Shown: positions 1-10,522, counted from the stretch's first letter. The stretch: DNA of 38,519 bases from Methanobacteriaceae archaeon (GCA_900766745.1 CAAFWR010000006.1:1-38519), one strand, 5' to 3'. Made by a program: numbers and translations. The notes: generated by a model not told the origin, from the sequence alone.

Positions 1-3000
1 GTATTGTTGTAACTGGTAATAATATTTCTACTTCTAATGATTATGCTATTGATGTTAGTGGAATTGCTAACAACAACTACGACATTAAAAACAATCATGT
101 CAGTGGCTCTTCTTTAATGAATACTGCTGATGGAGCTAAAAATCCTAACATTTTCACCGTTGACGTAAACAATTATGACAACTACTTTGATGAAGATGGA
201 AATCTAAAAGATAATGTCGAAAATGGATATACATTAATCTTAACTGGAGATTTTAATGAAAAAAGCTTTATAATCAACAAAAACATCACTCTTACCGGTG
301 AAGGCGCAACTATCTATAAAGGTGTCGTCGCTCTTATCAGAGGGGCTTCCGGTTCCACCATTTCTAACTTAAAAATAATAAATCTTGAATGTACTGACAA
401 GCAAGGTATTATCTTAAATGAAGTTACTAACTGTTTAATCAAAAACAATAATATTACTTGTTCTGGTCAAAGCTCTTTCCCAATTGCTTTGAACCCGGGT
501 GCAAACTATAATGTGGTTTCAGATAACATAATCAAGTCTGGAGGAATATCTTTAGAAGGTTCTACAAAGTCCACTTCTGGTCTTGTTTTAGGTAACGCCC
601 ATTATAATTTAATTAAAAACAATTATATTGTAGTGGATGATGCTAATGGAATCTATTTGTCAGCATATGGTTCAGGCTCATTTATAGGAGGAAATTCCAA
701 CCATAATATAATACGCAATAACACAGTAAAATGCAACCTTCCAGATCCAACTTCCTGGTGTTATGGTATTCAGTTGATGGGTGCAAATAACACAGCTGAA
801 TTTAATACAGTAATCGGAACATTTAGAGGAATCTCCACTGGTGCTGATTCTAACGTAACCAACAATACTTTGATTAATATCACTGGTAAAAACTTCTCTA
901 CCGGCGAAATGGTTGGTGGAGATTATGCTATTATTGTTGGAGCGAACTCAATAGTTTCCGATAACAAGCTTATTAACTGTTTTGTTGAAAGTGCTGCCGT
1001 ATATGTTGGTACAGATTCCACTGTTAAGAATAATGATATTAACATTAAAGGAAAAGGTGTTGGGGTTGATGCTAACGGTAATAACGTTAAAGTAATAAAC
1101 AACAATATTACAACTGACTCAGGCAATGGTGTTTCTCAGATAGGTAAACTTACAGGTTTGGTTGTTTCAAACAACAACATTACTTCAACTAGTGGTGTTG
1201 GAGTGTATGTTGGTAAAGCATCTAAAACCAAAGTTCCATCTGACATTACAATAACTGATAATGCCATTTCTACATCTAACCAATATGCAATCAACGCTAA
1301 AGATGCAAATAAGGACAGTTATACAATCAAAAACAATAAAGTAAATGGTTCTTCTACAATCTACACTCCTGATGGAGAAGTCCTTCCTGATGATCCTTCT
1401 CAGTTTGAGGGTAAAGTTCACAATATCACTTCTGACAATTACCATGTCTTCTTTGACGATAATGGTAACTTAATAAATACTGATGTTAATGAAGGGGACA
1501 TTTTAAACTTTAAAGGCGAATTTTCTGAAATATTCCCAATTATCTCCAAATCCGTTAAAGTTACAGGAGATAATGCTGTACTTAAAAACTCTAAAATCAC
1601 CGTTTCATCAGACAATGTCTGGATTGAAAACCTAAAAATCATCAATGACAATTCAAGTCACATAAACCATTGGGGTATTTATGCAGACGATCTTGAGAAC
1701 ATAACCATTGTCAACAACAACATTTCTGTCTGGGATAAAAATGCTGCTTATGCTATTTACTTGCATAATGTTTTCAATGCAACAGTTAAAGATAATATCT
1801 TATACTCCTCTGGTGATTATTTAACTTACACACTCTTAGGTGTAGGAGTTGAAGGCTCTACTATTGAAAACAATAGGATTTTAACTAACGGTACTGGCCA
1901 ACATCACAATTATGAAGCTAACAAATGTATCGATGGTGTAAATTCATTTAATGAAATCTATAGAACTTACGGCATTTTACTTATCACATCCTCTGGTAAC
2001 CAAATCAAATCCAATGATGTAACTGTAACTTCAAAACTAGACAAAACAGTTCTAAATTACAATGGTGCTTTATGTACCAACTCCCTTGTCGGTATTGATG
2101 CTTATTTCGATTCCAGCGACAATGTATTTGACGGAAACACCATTTTAATCTACGGTTATGACAATTACATGTATGGTATGGGCGTTTTAGGCGCTGAAAC
2201 CAACTCTGGCAGTGAAGAAAAAGCTACCAACAACAACTTCACCAACAATGATGTAACCGTCAGAGGAAATCATATGGGTACTGGTTTAATTTCAGGATAT
2301 CACAGTGAAAATACTTTAATTAAAGGAAACACTTTTGATATTGTAGGTAACGCCAGTGCTTATGGTATAACATTAGAATATGCTAAAAATTCAAAAGTCA
2401 TTGACAATAAAATCTCTTTAAAATCCAACGTTTCATATGCTGTTGAAATATTTGACGGCAATGGCAATGTTATCGACGGAAACAACATGACCACAAATGG
2501 TGCATACGGATTTGGTGTAGCTGGTTACGGCTCAAATAACAATAAAATCACCAACAACGATATTCATGTTAACAGTGCAGGATATGCCCAAATACCTATA
2601 ACCAATCATCCTGATGCTTTAGGTTATGGTAATGCAGGAATCTTCTTTAAAACAACCTCTACTGGCAACAACATTTCAAATAACCGTATTGTTTCAACTA
2701 AAGGTTATGCTGTAAACTTAACCGGCGTTTCAGGTAACATAGTATCTAACAATTACCTTAAAGGGGAAACCAAAAAAGGTAATGCTGCAGTATTAGGTTC
2801 TGAAAATAATGTTGTTGCAGACAATACTGGTAACGAACCATTATCCGGAATTCTTACAAATTCAACTTTCTTCGACTATTTCGATGAGAATGGTATGTTA
2901 TTGCCAGAGGTAACCAACAAGACATTGATCTTTGTAGGAGAATTCTCCCATCTTGGAGTTAGTGTGATTACCATTACTGATCCAATCAGACTGGTTTCAA

Positions 3001-5945
3001 ACAATGCTGTATTGAATGATATGGCTATAAACATTGCTGGAAATAATGTTGTAGTTGATGGCTTTACTTTCAAGACTATTCTTGAAAACGTGATTGAAGT
3101 TTATGGAAATAATGTATCTATCATTAACAACAAGTTCATTTCCGGCTTGGTCCAAAACAAGAACAATGTCTTAATTTATGCTACAGAAGTTGCTGACCTA
3201 ACAATTAAAAACAATACCATCACTTTCAAAGGAACTAACACAGGCTCTACCATTAATGGAGTTATTAATTTGGAAGATGTTAACAACACTTTAATATCTG
3301 ACAATAAAATCGATGCTGAAATTCCTTCAGCTGCAACTAGCTATGGTCCGGGGCCAGATTATGCAGCAATCTATTCATCATATCTTATTCAAGTAAAAGG
3401 AAATAATAACAAAATCTTAAACAATGACTTATCATTAAGATACTCATCTGTTTTAGGTTCATATGACAGTTTATATGCTGTTATTGTTGGCGGATCAGAT
3501 TCTGTTGTTTCTAAAAATTCAATAAAAGGCACAGGTAACAACTATATTTATGGTATTGTTGCATCTGGTAGCAATGTCAATTTAACCGACAATAATATCA
3601 CAGTTCTTAACAGCGGTTATGCAGCTAATGGTATTTCTTTAAATTCACCATATTCTGGAGTTATTTCCAACAATATTATAAACTTAACAGCCAAATCTGT
3701 TGTTTACGGTACAAATGACTATGGAATCATTAGTGCATTGTATAAAGGCAACAAATTTATCTTAAGCTCAAATTCCGTTTACGGTATGGAGTTGATGGGT
3801 ACTGATGAAAAGGCTATTGGCAATACAATAATAGCTAAAGGAAACTACACTTTAGGAATTGCTGCTTCCACTAATGTTAAAGTGAACATTTCAAACAATG
3901 ATATATCTATCAATGGTGCTGGTTTAGGAACTCCTACTGCTGGTGACACAATTACCTCAGCTAATATTGGCATCTATTTGGCTGGCTCACCTAGCGAAGC
4001 AATTGTTTCTGGAAACAAAATTACAGCTATCATCCCATCATGCAGCTGGGATAAGGATTCAGCAGCATTAGTTTCAAATGTTGAAGGCGCTTTAATCGAT
4101 TCCAATAAAATAGATGTAAGCGTATCAAATGCTGTGGGCTCTTACGATTCAATTTATGGAGCTAAAATCAGTGGTGACAATGTAAAATTCACCAACAACG
4201 CATTAACTCTTAAAGGAGTAAACTACGCTTACGGTTTAAAAGCTTCCGGAGAAAACGCCAAAATAGACTCAAACAACATTACAGTCATTAATGATATAAA
4301 TCATGGAGTAGGTATTGAAGTTGACTGTCCGTTTAAAGGAACAGTAAACAACAACATTGTTGATGTCAACTGTAAAGATGCAGCCTACGGCATATATTCA
4401 TCACAATGGAGCAGTGATGTTGTTGAAGGAAACTATACAAACAACAAGGTAACCGTTAACGGAAAAACTTCCTATGGTTTCGAATTAGCAGGTGAAAAAG
4501 AAATAGTTTCAAATAACGACATCGTTGCAGATGGCCAGTACACAATGGGTATTGCAACCAGTTCTAAAGAAATCACCATTACAGGAAATAAAATAAGATC
4601 AAATGGTGCTGGAAAAACCAATGTCACAACAGCAGACATGTTTGGAGCAACCAATGAAGGTATCCTGCTTTATGACGGCAATGTCAAAGGAACAATCCTA
4701 AGAAACAATGTCACAACAACAGGTAAATATGCAGTCAATGTTCTAAAATCAAAAAACAGTGCTTCAACTGTTAAAGAAAATTATTTAATTGCAGCTGCTT
4801 CATTAGGTGACATGGCTGTAAATAACGTTACTGGAGTTGTTGCAAACAACACTCCTGACAAATTCGCATCTTCTGAAGATGTTGTTAAATACTTTAAGAA
4901 CGGCACTCAATACCATGTAAAAGTCGTTGACGCTCAGGGCAATCCTGTTTCTGGAGAAAAAGTAGTAGTGGAACTTAACGGTAAAAATTTCAAAAATCTT
5001 AGATACACTATTGTTACTGATGCTAACGGTATTGCAACTTTAGTAATCAACTTAGCTGTAGGCAAATATGATATTGCTGCATATTACAATGGTCAGGTAT
5101 TAAGAAATACTATCACTGTTTTATCTATGAGCTATAATTTAGCTGCTGAAGACATTAACATGGGCTTTAAAGACGGAACACAATATGCTGTAAAACTTGT
5201 TGACGGTAAAGGCAACCCTGTTTCTGGAGAAAAAGTCTCTGTCATTATTAACAGTCCTAAATGGGCTAAACCGGCAACTTACAATATTGTCACTGACAGT
5301 AATGGTATTGCAAGATTGTCAATAGGTCTAGCTGTTGGACAATACACTTTCACAGCCAAATACGACAAGGAAGCCGTTACAACCAAGGTAAATGTCTTAT
5401 CTCAACCTTATGTAGTTGCAGTATCAGACGTTGTCAAGTACTTTAAAAACGGTACCCAATACACCGTCACTGTAAAAGATCTTAAAGGCAATGTTGTAGC
5501 TGGTAAAACTGTAGTTGTAACTCTTAGCAGTCCTAATTGGAGCAAACCATCAACTTATAATATTGTTACCAATTCTAATGGTGTTGCAACTTTGGTTATT
5601 GGATTATCACCAGGTCAATACACTGCAAAAGCAGCTGTTGGGGACAATGTAGCTGTCTCATCTATTAGGGTTCTTCCAACATTGACTAGTGAAAGCCTAA
5701 CCAAACCTGCAAACCAGCCAGGAAACTTAGTTGCAAAACTTGTTGATGGCCAGGGAAAAGCCATATCTGGAAAAGCCATAACCTTCACCATTAAGGCAAA
5801 AACATATACCAAAATCACAGATGCAAATGGTCTTGCCGCATTACCAATAGGTTTAGGTGTTGGAACATGGACAATAAATATAGCAGATCCTTCAACTGGT
5901 GCAAAAACAACAGCAAAAGTAATCATTACAAAAGCAAGAGCTTAA
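1..5945 (+). CDS. Adhesin-like protein, beta-helix plus Ig-like domains (5' partial)
   Basis: The reading frame is open from base 3, so the gene begins before the window; the first in-frame ATG at 117 is internal. The protein is a large, probably surface-exposed adhesin-like protein. It is built of parallel beta-helix (PbH1/NosD-like) coils rich in 'NNxI' and 'SxN' ladders. Three times (nt about 150-250, 1415-1520 and 2845-2950) a cap of the form 'Y..YFDE.G.L......G..L.F.GEF' starts a new helix block. From about nt 4870 follow four Ig-like domains of about 90 residues (starts near nt 4870, 5146, 5422 and 5685); the first three begin 'SEDVVKYFKNGTQY' or a close variant and contain 'G.PVSGEKV' and 'TD.NGIA.L.I.LAVG.Y'. 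The last is diverged and ends in 'ITKARA'. No C-terminal membrane anchor is visible. Such ALPs are a known feature of Methanobrevibacter. The ligand is unknown and the signal peptide lies outside the window. Confidence 0.9.
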   Translation, partial: IVVTGNNISTSNDYAIDVSGIANNNYDIKNNHVSGSSLMNTADGAKNPNIFTVDVNNYDNYFDEDGNLKDNVENGYTLILTGDFNEKSFIINKNITLTGEGATIYKGVVALIRGASGSTISNLKIINLECTDKQGIILNEVTNCLIKNNNITCSGQSSFPIALNPGANYNVVSDNIIKSGGISLEGSTKSTSGLVLGNAHYNLIKNNYIVVDDANGIYLSAYGSGSFIGGNSNHNIIRNNTVKCNLPDPTSWCYGIQLMGANNTAEFNTVIGTFRGISTGADSNVTNNTLINITGKNFSTGEMVGGDYAIIVGANSIVSDNKLINCFVESAAVYVGTDSTVKNNDINIKGKGVGVDANGNNVKVINNNITTDSGNGVSQIGKLTGLVVSNNNITSTSGVGVYVGKASKTKVPSDITITDNAISTSNQYAINAKDANKDSYTIKNNKVNGSSTIYTPDGEVLPDDPSQFEGKVHNITSDNYHVFFDDNGNLINTDVNEGDILNFKGEFSEIFPIISKSVKVTGDNAVLKNSKITVSSDNVWIENLKIINDNSSHINHWGIYADDLENITIVNNNISVWDKNAAYAIYLHNVFNATVKDNILYSSGDYLTYTLLGVGVEGSTIENNRILTNGTGQHHNYEANKCIDGVNSFNEIYRTYGILLITSSGNQIKSNDVTVTSKLDKTVLNYNGALCTNSLVGIDAYFDSSDNVFDGNTILIYGYDNYMYGMGVLGAETNSGSEEKATNNNFTNNDVTVRGNHMGTGLISGYHSENTLIKGNTFDIVGNASAYGITLEYAKNSKVIDNKISLKSNVSYAVEIFDGNGNVIDGNNMTTNGAYGFGVAGYGSNNNKITNNDIHVNSAGYAQIPITNHPDALGYGNAGIFFKTTSTGNNISNNRIVSTKGYAVNLTGVSGNIVSNNYLKGETKKGNAAVLGSENNVVADNTGNEPLSGILTNSTFFDYFDENGMLLPEVTNKTLIFVGEFSHLGVSVITITDPIRLVSNNAVLNDMAINIAGNNVVVDGFTFKTILENVIEVYGNNVSIINNKFISGLVQNKNNVLIYATEVADLTIKNNTITFKGTNTGSTINGVINLEDVNNTLISDNKIDAEIPSAATSYGPGPDYAAIYSSYLIQVKGNNNKILNNDLSLRYSSVLGSYDSLYAVIVGGSDSVVSKNSIKGTGNNYIYGIVASGSNVNLTDNNITVLNSGYAANGISLNSPYSGVISNNIINLTAKSVVYGTNDYGIISALYKGNKFILSSNSVYGMELMGTDEKAIGNTIIAKGNYTLGIAASTNVKVNISNNDISINGAGLGTPTAGDTITSANIGIYLAGSPSEAIVSGNKITAIIPSCSWDKDSAALVSNVEGALIDSNKIDVSVSNAVGSYDSIYGAKISGDNVKFTNNALTLKGVNYAYGLKASGENAKIDSNNITVINDINHGVGIEVDCPFKGTVNNNIVDVNCKDAAYGIYSSQWSSDVVEGNYTNNKVTVNGKTSYGFELAGEKEIVSNNDIVADGQYTMGIATSSKEITITGNKIRSNGAGKTNVTTADMFGATNEGILLYDGNVKGTILRNNVTTTGKYAVNVLKSKNSASTVKENYLIAAASLGDMAVNNVTGVVANNTPDKFASSEDVVKYFKNGTQYHVKVVDAQGNPVSGEKVVVELNGKNFKNLRYTIVTDANGIATLVINLAVGKYDIAAYYNGQVLRNTITVLSMSYNLAAEDINMGFKDGTQYAVKLVDGKGNPVSGEKVSVIINSPKWAKPATYNIVTDSNGIARLSIGLAVGQYTFTAKYDKEAVTTKVNVLSQPYVVAVSDVVKYFKNGTQYTVTVKDLKGNVVAGKTVVVTLSSPNWSKPSTYNIVTNSNGVATLVIGLSPGQYTAKAAVGDNVAVSSIRVLPTLTSESLTKPANQPGNLVAKLVDGQGKAISGKAITFTIKAKTYTKITDANGLAALPIGLGVGTWTINIADPSTGAKTTAKVIITKARA

Positions 5946-5959
5946 AATTTTAAAATATT

Positions 5960-5981
5960 GATTAGGGAGTTGTCCCTAATC
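5960..5981 (+). terminator. Hairpin terminator after the large ALP gene
   Basis: A perfect 9-bp stem (GATTAGGGA / TCCCTAATC) with a 4-base loop lies 14 bases after the stop codon. A T-rich stretch with a run of seven T follows. It probably ends the adhesin transcript before the next promoter near 6040-6080. Confidence 0.6.
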
Positions 5982-6039
5982 TTTCATACTTTTTTTAATT
6001 GACAACTTATAAATTCAAATGGGTTTAGCAAGGACTATA

Positions 6040-6080
6040 AAGCTTTATAAATAATGATGTAGATATTATGTGTATATATT
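6040..6080 (+). promoter_or_regulatory. TATA-type promoter for the DUF2085/zinc-ribbon pair
   Basis: Two TATA-like elements stand here, CTTTATAAATA near 6044 and GTATATATT near 6071. They precede the ATG at 6095, which has a GGTG ribosome binding site near 6083. The first is better placed to give a short leader; which one is used cannot be told from sequence. Confidence 0.35.
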
Positions 6081-6094
6081 AATGGTGCTAAATA

Positions 6095-6421
6095 ATGGAT
6101 ATAGGAAAGTTGATATGTCATAGAATCCCTGAAAGAAGTTTTTTTTATAAAGGTCACCAGTTTCCAGTTTGTGCACGGTGTACTGGTGTTTACTTAAGTT
6201 TAATTACAGCACCCTTACTTAAACATCTTAATTTAACAATAAACGATCTCATGTTATTGGGAATTGCTCTTTTAATTCCAATGGCTATTGATGGAACTAC
6301 GCAATTATTTGGATTAAGGGAGAGCAATAATTACTTAAGACTTATCACAGGTTTTCTAGGTGGAATTGGAACTTTATCTTTAGCATTTGCAACTAAAATA
6401 ATATTAAGGAGTTTTTTATAA
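6095..6421 (+). CDS. DUF2085 small membrane protein
   Basis: A 108-residue protein with the DUF2085 signature: 'CHRIPERSFF' near residue 8, then 'FPVCARCTGVY' near residues 23-33. The Cys and His residues could bind a metal, but the function of the family is unknown. Two or three hydrophobic segments follow (about 31-48, 50-66 and 82-104), so it should sit in the cytoplasmic membrane. The stop TAA is directly followed by the ATG of the zinc-ribbon gene, so the two are very likely co-transcribed and translationally coupled. Confidence 0.8.
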   Translation: MDIGKLICHRIPERSFFYKGHQFPVCARCTGVYLSLITAPLLKHLNLTINDLMLLGIALLIPMAIDGTTQLFGLRESNNYLRLITGFLGGIGTLSLAFATKIILRSFL

Positions 6422-6694
6422 ATGTATTGTCCTAAATGTGGTACAGAGAATCCTACTAATGCATTATTCTGTAAAAATTGCGGAACTAAACTTGGTGTAG
6501 ACAATAATGCTAAAGTAGAAGTAAATCAAAGTTCAGGTAATATTGAAAGACCAATATCTGTCAATAACGAATATAGCAATAACCAATCTGCCAATCAATC
6601 TAATAATAGTGATAATAGTAACATTTTAACTTATATTGGTTGTTGTTGTGCATGTATCATTATTTTATATGCTATTTCTATGCTCATTTATTAA
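6422..6694 (+). CDS. Zinc-ribbon protein with C-terminal membrane segment
   Basis: A 90-residue protein. Residues 3-20 form a zinc ribbon with two CxxC knuckles (C3/C6 and C17/C20) of the 'YCPKCGTEN...CKNCGTKL' type. A low-complexity Asn/Ser-rich linker follows, then one hydrophobic segment (about 68-90) with an unusual run of cysteines ('GCCCAC'). It probably hangs from the membrane with the ribbon in the cytoplasm. An AAGGAG ribosome binding site lies inside the end of the upstream gene. Zinc-ribbon membrane proteins of this kind are common in Methanobrevibacter; the role is unknown. Confidence 0.75.
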   Translation: MYCPKCGTENPTNALFCKNCGTKLGVDNNAKVEVNQSSGNIERPISVNNEYSNNQSANQSNNSDNSNILTYIGCCCACIIILYAISMLIY

Positions 6695-7046
6695 ATAAGA
6701 GAGATTGTTTAAATCAAGCTATTCGAATTCATTGTTAAATAACAGCTATCATCTCTTTTTTGATTGTTTATCTCTTTATGATGATTGAATATCATTGGAT
6801 AAAAACAAGAATCTCAGAATTATATGATGGTAATTGTATTGGTTTTGCATTGGAATAAACTTTATCAATCTTTTGCTATATATGGCAGTTTATTATCATA
6901 GTTGAATATACTAAGCGTATTAAATAAACAAAAACTGCTTTTATTAAAACTATATTTTAGCTATTTTAATAGTAATTTTTAGTCTAGCTATTGATTATTT
7001 TACCATGTCTATTTTGGTTGTTTTTTTCATTTTGTTAGATCTCTCT
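6695..7046. other. AT-rich intergenic stretch, no gene seen
   Basis: About 350 bases of AT-rich DNA between two converging genes. No open frame of useful length, tRNA-like fold or clear repeat was seen. T-rich stretches near 6753-6760 and 7018-7028 could serve as termination signals. Confidence 0.5.
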
Positions 7047-7106
7047 TCATAAATTTTCCCAAACACATTGATTCAATTCTTCAATGTATTTGGACATTTT
7101 TCTACA

Positions 7107-7159
7107 TAAATTAATATTCGTATTTGGGGGATAATAATATGTTTCATTGTTTAAAACTA
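7107..7159 (-). repeat. 53-bp tail block shared with locus B, copy at locus A
   Basis: Identical to 29453-29505 at 51 of 53 positions. It encodes 'VLNNETYYYPPN.NINL' on the minus strand. Beyond this block the two 3' ends are unrelated. Confidence 0.75.
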
Positions 7160-7871
7160 TGATATAAATGCCTGAAAGTGTTTCTTGAGCGAATATATAT
7201 ACAATTCCACTACCATCATTTATGTTTAAAGTGCTGTTAGCATAAATTCCGTTAAGTTTTTCAGATCTGCTATTAATGAAATTACAATTAACCATAGAAC
7301 TTGCAGCATTCCAATAAACAGCACCACCATTACGGCTAGCTCCATTATCATTAAATGTAGAATTAGTTAAAGTACCATTAGCATCACGCCAGAAAATACC
7401 ACCACCATATGGTGCATTATTACCTGTGAAATTAGAACAAATTAAATTACCGTTAGGACTATACCATGCAACACCACCACCTTGACTATTAGCTGTGTTA
7501 CCGGTAAAAGTACAGCTATTTAAGTTACCATTAGTGCCAGACCAATAAATTGCACCTCCATAATTATCAACCCTATTGCTGGTGAAAATAGAATCAAATA
7601 AAGTACCATTAGAACCCCACCAGTCAACACTACCACCATTTCTCGCATAATTATTACTGAAATAAGATCCAATTAAAGTACCATTAGCACCCCACATTGC
7701 AATTGCTCCTCCATTTCTAATAGCATTGTTATTAGTAAAATTAGAAGTAGATATGATGCTATTATTACCATTCCAGCAAATAGCACCACCATACCTAGAA
7801 GCAGTGTTATTTATGAAGTTACAATTTTTTAATGTTCCATAGTTTCCTGTCCATTGTATTGCTCCTCCGTA

Positions 7872-7940
7872 GCCAGTGAAATTGAAGTTTCGGAAAGTAA
7901 TTTTCTCAATTAAAACATTGTCTCCAGTCACTTCAAAGTG
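7872..7940 (-). repeat. 69-bp block shared with locus C, copy at locus A
   Basis: The minus strand here matches 38399-38467 at 68 of 69 positions by eye. It encodes 'HFEVTGDNVLIEKITFRNFNF' with the start of the next coil. The two copies are in opposite orientation about 30.5 kb apart. Confidence 0.8.
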
Positions 7941-9071
7941 AACATTTCTACCTTTAGCATCAAATGTAACATTGCCTTCGCTGGAGATTGTTATTCCTTT
8001 TTTAGTTAAAACAATAGTGTTATTAGGGGTTCCAACACCATTATAAATCCAAACATAATCATGATCATTGATCTGATTATATTTATTTAAAAAGTCATTT
8101 ACAGTCCATTGCCAATAAACATTGTTACCTTGAGCAGCATAATTATTCTTGAAATTGCAATTAGACATAGTACTGTTAGCGCCATACCAGTAGACAGCTC
8201 CACCTTGGTTAGCATTGTTATCACTGAAAATAGAACCTGTTATAGTACCGTTAACACCATTCCAGTTAATTCCACCACCTCCGCCTTTAGTAGCAATATT
8301 GCCAGTTAAATTAGAGTTAATTAAAGAACCATTAGCACCAGTCCATGAAATAGCACCACCATTATCATTAGCTGCATTATTAGTAAAAGTAGAACTAATT
8401 AACTTACCATTAGCACCAGTCCAACGAATACCTGCACCATTATTAGCTGCAATATTATTAGTAAAAGTTGAATAGTTTAAATTACCATTTGCACCATTCC
8501 AATAGACTGCACCACCATTACTAATAGCTTTATTTTTTGCGAAATTGGAATATTTTAAAGTACCATTAGTACCATTCCAATAGACAGCACCACCATTATT
8601 AGTAGCTTTATTATTTGTGAAATTGGAATTAATTAAAGCACCATTAACACCATTCCAAAATACACCACCACCATAAGTGGCATTGTTATTAGTGAAAGTA
8701 GTATTAGTTAAAGTACCATTAGGACCATTCCAGTAAACAGCACCACCATAATAAATATTAACAGTATTACTAATAAAAGTACAACCAGTTAAAATACCAT
8801 TAACACCATCCCACCAAACAGCACCACCAGAATTATGTGCTGTATTATCAGTGAAAATACAATCAATTAAATTACCAAATGCACCCATCCAACGAATACC
8901 TCCACCATTACTACCTGCAGTGTTATTATTGAAAGTAGAATTAGTTAAACTACCAGAGGTACTGTTCCAGTAAACAGCACCACCACTATACTGGCTAGCA
9001 GAATTATTAATGAAATTACAGTAAGTTAAAGTACCATTTTCACCATTCCAAAGCACAGCTCCCCCATTTTG

Positions 9072-9090
9072 GAAACTGAAGTTTCAAAAA
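9072..9090 (-). repeat. 19-bp boundary repeat of the truncated ALPs, copy at locus A
   Basis: On the minus strand this is identical to 37084-37102 and again marks the 5' edge of the open ALP frame. The intact internal copies in loci A and C read TTTCCGAAACTTCAATTTC, which keeps the Arg codon and lacks the palindrome. Confidence 0.7.
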
Positions 9091-9131
9091 GAAAAATTTA
9101 CAATTAAAACAACACTTCTTGTTGCTTCAAA
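9084..9131 (-). pseudogene. Eroded upstream remnant of locus A
   Basis: Read on the minus strand, this short region still aligns to the internal cap of the same locus. 'QFEATRSVVLIVNFSF*NFSF' here corresponds to 'VHFEVTGDNVLIEKITFRNFNF' there (about nt 7868-7945). The stop falls at the Arg codon (CGA to TGA). Beyond about 9131 the similarity fades. This shows that the fragment once had more coding sequence upstream. Confidence 0.6.
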
Positions 9132-9291
9132 TTGATTTTTTAAAAAATAGCCTAACCAATTTTTTAAATAAAAATAGCTAATTGTTTGTTTCTGTGTTAT
9201 ATATTGAGTATATGATAATTTTACAATATAATCGAATATCTCTATTGATTATTATGAAAGATTTATTAAAATAAGTAATGAAGGGTTATAT

Positions 9292-9311
9292 GAGGATATT
9301 TTACTATCCTC
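9292..9311 (-). terminator. Hairpin after dnaJ
   Basis: A perfect 7-bp stem (GAGGATA / TATCCTC) with a 6-base loop begins a few bases after the dnaJ stop codon. No strong U-tract follows directly, so it could stabilise the 3' end rather than terminate by itself. Confidence 0.45.
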
Positions 9312-9315
9312 TGTT

Positions 9316-10485
9316 TCAGTTTTCAATGGCATCTTTAACTTTATCGAAGAATCCTTTTTTAGGTTTTTTAATCTCGTCTCCACTTATTGCAGCGAATTCT
9401 TCAAGAAGTTTTCTTTGCTTACTATTGACTTTTTGAGGTATTACAACATTAACTGTAACATATAAATTTCCATAGTTGCCTCCTCTTAATGCAGGCATTC
9501 CTTGTCCTCTAAGTTTAAATATGCTATCGCTTTGTGTTCCTGCTGGAATTTCAAATTCCAATTCTTTACCTTCAATTGTTGGTATAGTTACTGTGTCACC
9601 AAGAGTAGCTTGTGGGAAACTAATGTGTTTTGTGTAATGCAAATCTCTTCCGTCTCTTGTAAAGTTTTTATCTTTTTTAATGTGGATGCTGACTATTAAA
9701 TCTCCACTTAATCCCGGACCATCTCCGCAGTTACCTTCTGAATTGACTCTTAAACGGTCTCCTTCAGATACTCCTGGAGGAATTTCTATAGTGATTGTTT
9801 TTGTTTCACGTGTTTTTCCTTTTCCTTTACAGTCTGGACATGGGTCTGTTATAATTTTTCCAGTTCCTCCACACTCTCTACAAGGTCTGAAGTTTATCAT
9901 TTGTCCTAAGAATGTGTTGCTTACCTGTTTTACCTGTCCTGTTCCATTACATGTTTGGCATGTCTGAGGTTCTACTCCTGGTTTTGATCTGCTTCCATTA
10001 CATGTAGGGCAAAGTTGTTCTTGTCTTATTTTTATTTCTTTTTCACAGCCTTCAAAAGCTTCTTTTAGTGTTATTTGAGTTTCGGTATAAATATCTGATC
10101 CTCTTTCAGGTCCAGCAGGTTCTCCTCCGAATCCACGGCGACTTCCACCGCCACCAAAACCAAACATTTCAAATATACTTCCTAAATCGAAATTCATGCC
10201 CATTCCTTGGAATATATCTTCAAAGTTTACATTTTGATAGAAATCTTCAGCACTAAAGCCATCCATACCTGCATGACCAAATTGATCATATTTCTGACGT
10301 TTATCTGAGTCTGATAAGACAGCATAAGCTTCACTTATTTCTTTGAATTTTTCAGACGCATCTTCATCTTCGCTAACATCAGGATGGTATTTCATAGCTA
10401 GTTTACGATAGGCCTTCTTAATTTCCTTTTCATCTGCATTTTTATCGACTCCAAGGACTTCATAATAATCTCGCTTGTCTGCCAT
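9316..10485 (-). CDS. dnaJ: Chaperone protein DnaJ (Hsp40)
   Basis: A 389-residue type I DnaJ, co-chaperone that stimulates the DnaK ATPase and delivers unfolded clients. It has an N-terminal J domain with HPD at residues 34-36, then a Gly/Phe-rich stretch (about 88-120). The zinc domain has four CxxCxGxG-type repeats ('CPTCNGSR', 'CQTCNGTG', 'CRECGGTG', 'CPDCKGKG'), and the C-terminal client-binding beta domains follow. Length is normal for the family. A strong AGGTGG ribosome binding site precedes the ATG. It is the third gene of grpE-dnaK-dnaJ but is separated from dnaK by 128 bases holding a large inverted repeat. The DnaK system of mesophilic archaea is generally regarded as acquired from bacteria. 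Confidence 0.97.
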   Translation of the reverse strand: MADKRDYYEVLGVDKNADEKEIKKAYRKLAMKYHPDVSEDEDASEKFKEISEAYAVLSDSDKRQKYDQFGHAGMDGFSAEDFYQNVNFEDIFQGMGMNFDLGSIFEMFGFGGGGSRRGFGGEPAGPERGSDIYTETQITLKEAFEGCEKEIKIRQEQLCPTCNGSRSKPGVEPQTCQTCNGTGQVKQVSNTFLGQMINFRPCRECGGTGKIITDPCPDCKGKGKTRETKTITIEIPPGVSEGDRLRVNSEGNCGDGPGLSGDLIVSIHIKKDKNFTRDGRDLHYTKHISFPQATLGDTVTIPTIEGKELEFEIPAGTQSDSIFKLRGQGMPALRGGNYGNLYVTVNVVIPQKVNSKQRKLLEEFAAISGDEIKKPKKGFFDKVKDAIEN

Positions 10486-10522
10486 TTAGCCACCTAAAAA
10501 TAGTATTTTTTTAAAAAAAATA

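Larger units (their letters stand above)
7047..9083 (-). pseudogene. 5'-truncated adhesin-like protein, Pmp-like beta-helix (locus A)
   Basis: A long frame (669 residues from a nominal GTG at 9056) of about 22-residue repeats of the form 'GGAVYWNG.NGTLTNS.FTNN.A'. It resembles the GGA(I/V)/FxxN repeats of chlamydial Pmp proteins and many methanogen ALPs. Near nt 7870-8100 a linker/cap ('TVNDFLNKY...ITFRNFNFTG') divides two helix domains. The C-terminus 'LNNETYYYPPNTNINL' is where full ALPs normally continue into further domains; here it runs into an unrelated short tail. There is no signal peptide, no ribosome binding site and no good start. In frame, the sequence continues upstream to 'NFSFQNGGAVLW' at 9083 and is then blocked by TGA (9084-9086). 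It looks like a promoterless fragment: either decaying or a silent cassette. Confidence 0.8.

Noticed and set aside
6890..6950. GCAGTTT/AAACTGC inverted repeat in the gap before locus A
   Set aside because: Seven bases with a long AT-rich loop are likely to arise by chance here.
7872..8475. Plus-strand frames within ALP locus A
   Set aside because: They are translations of the complementary strand of the repeats and follow the repeat period.
7047..9056. CRISPR-like array, suggested by the regular repeats
   Set aside because: The period (about 66-72 bases) and the variation follow codons of a beta-helix protein; there are no constant repeats with unique spacers and no cas genes.
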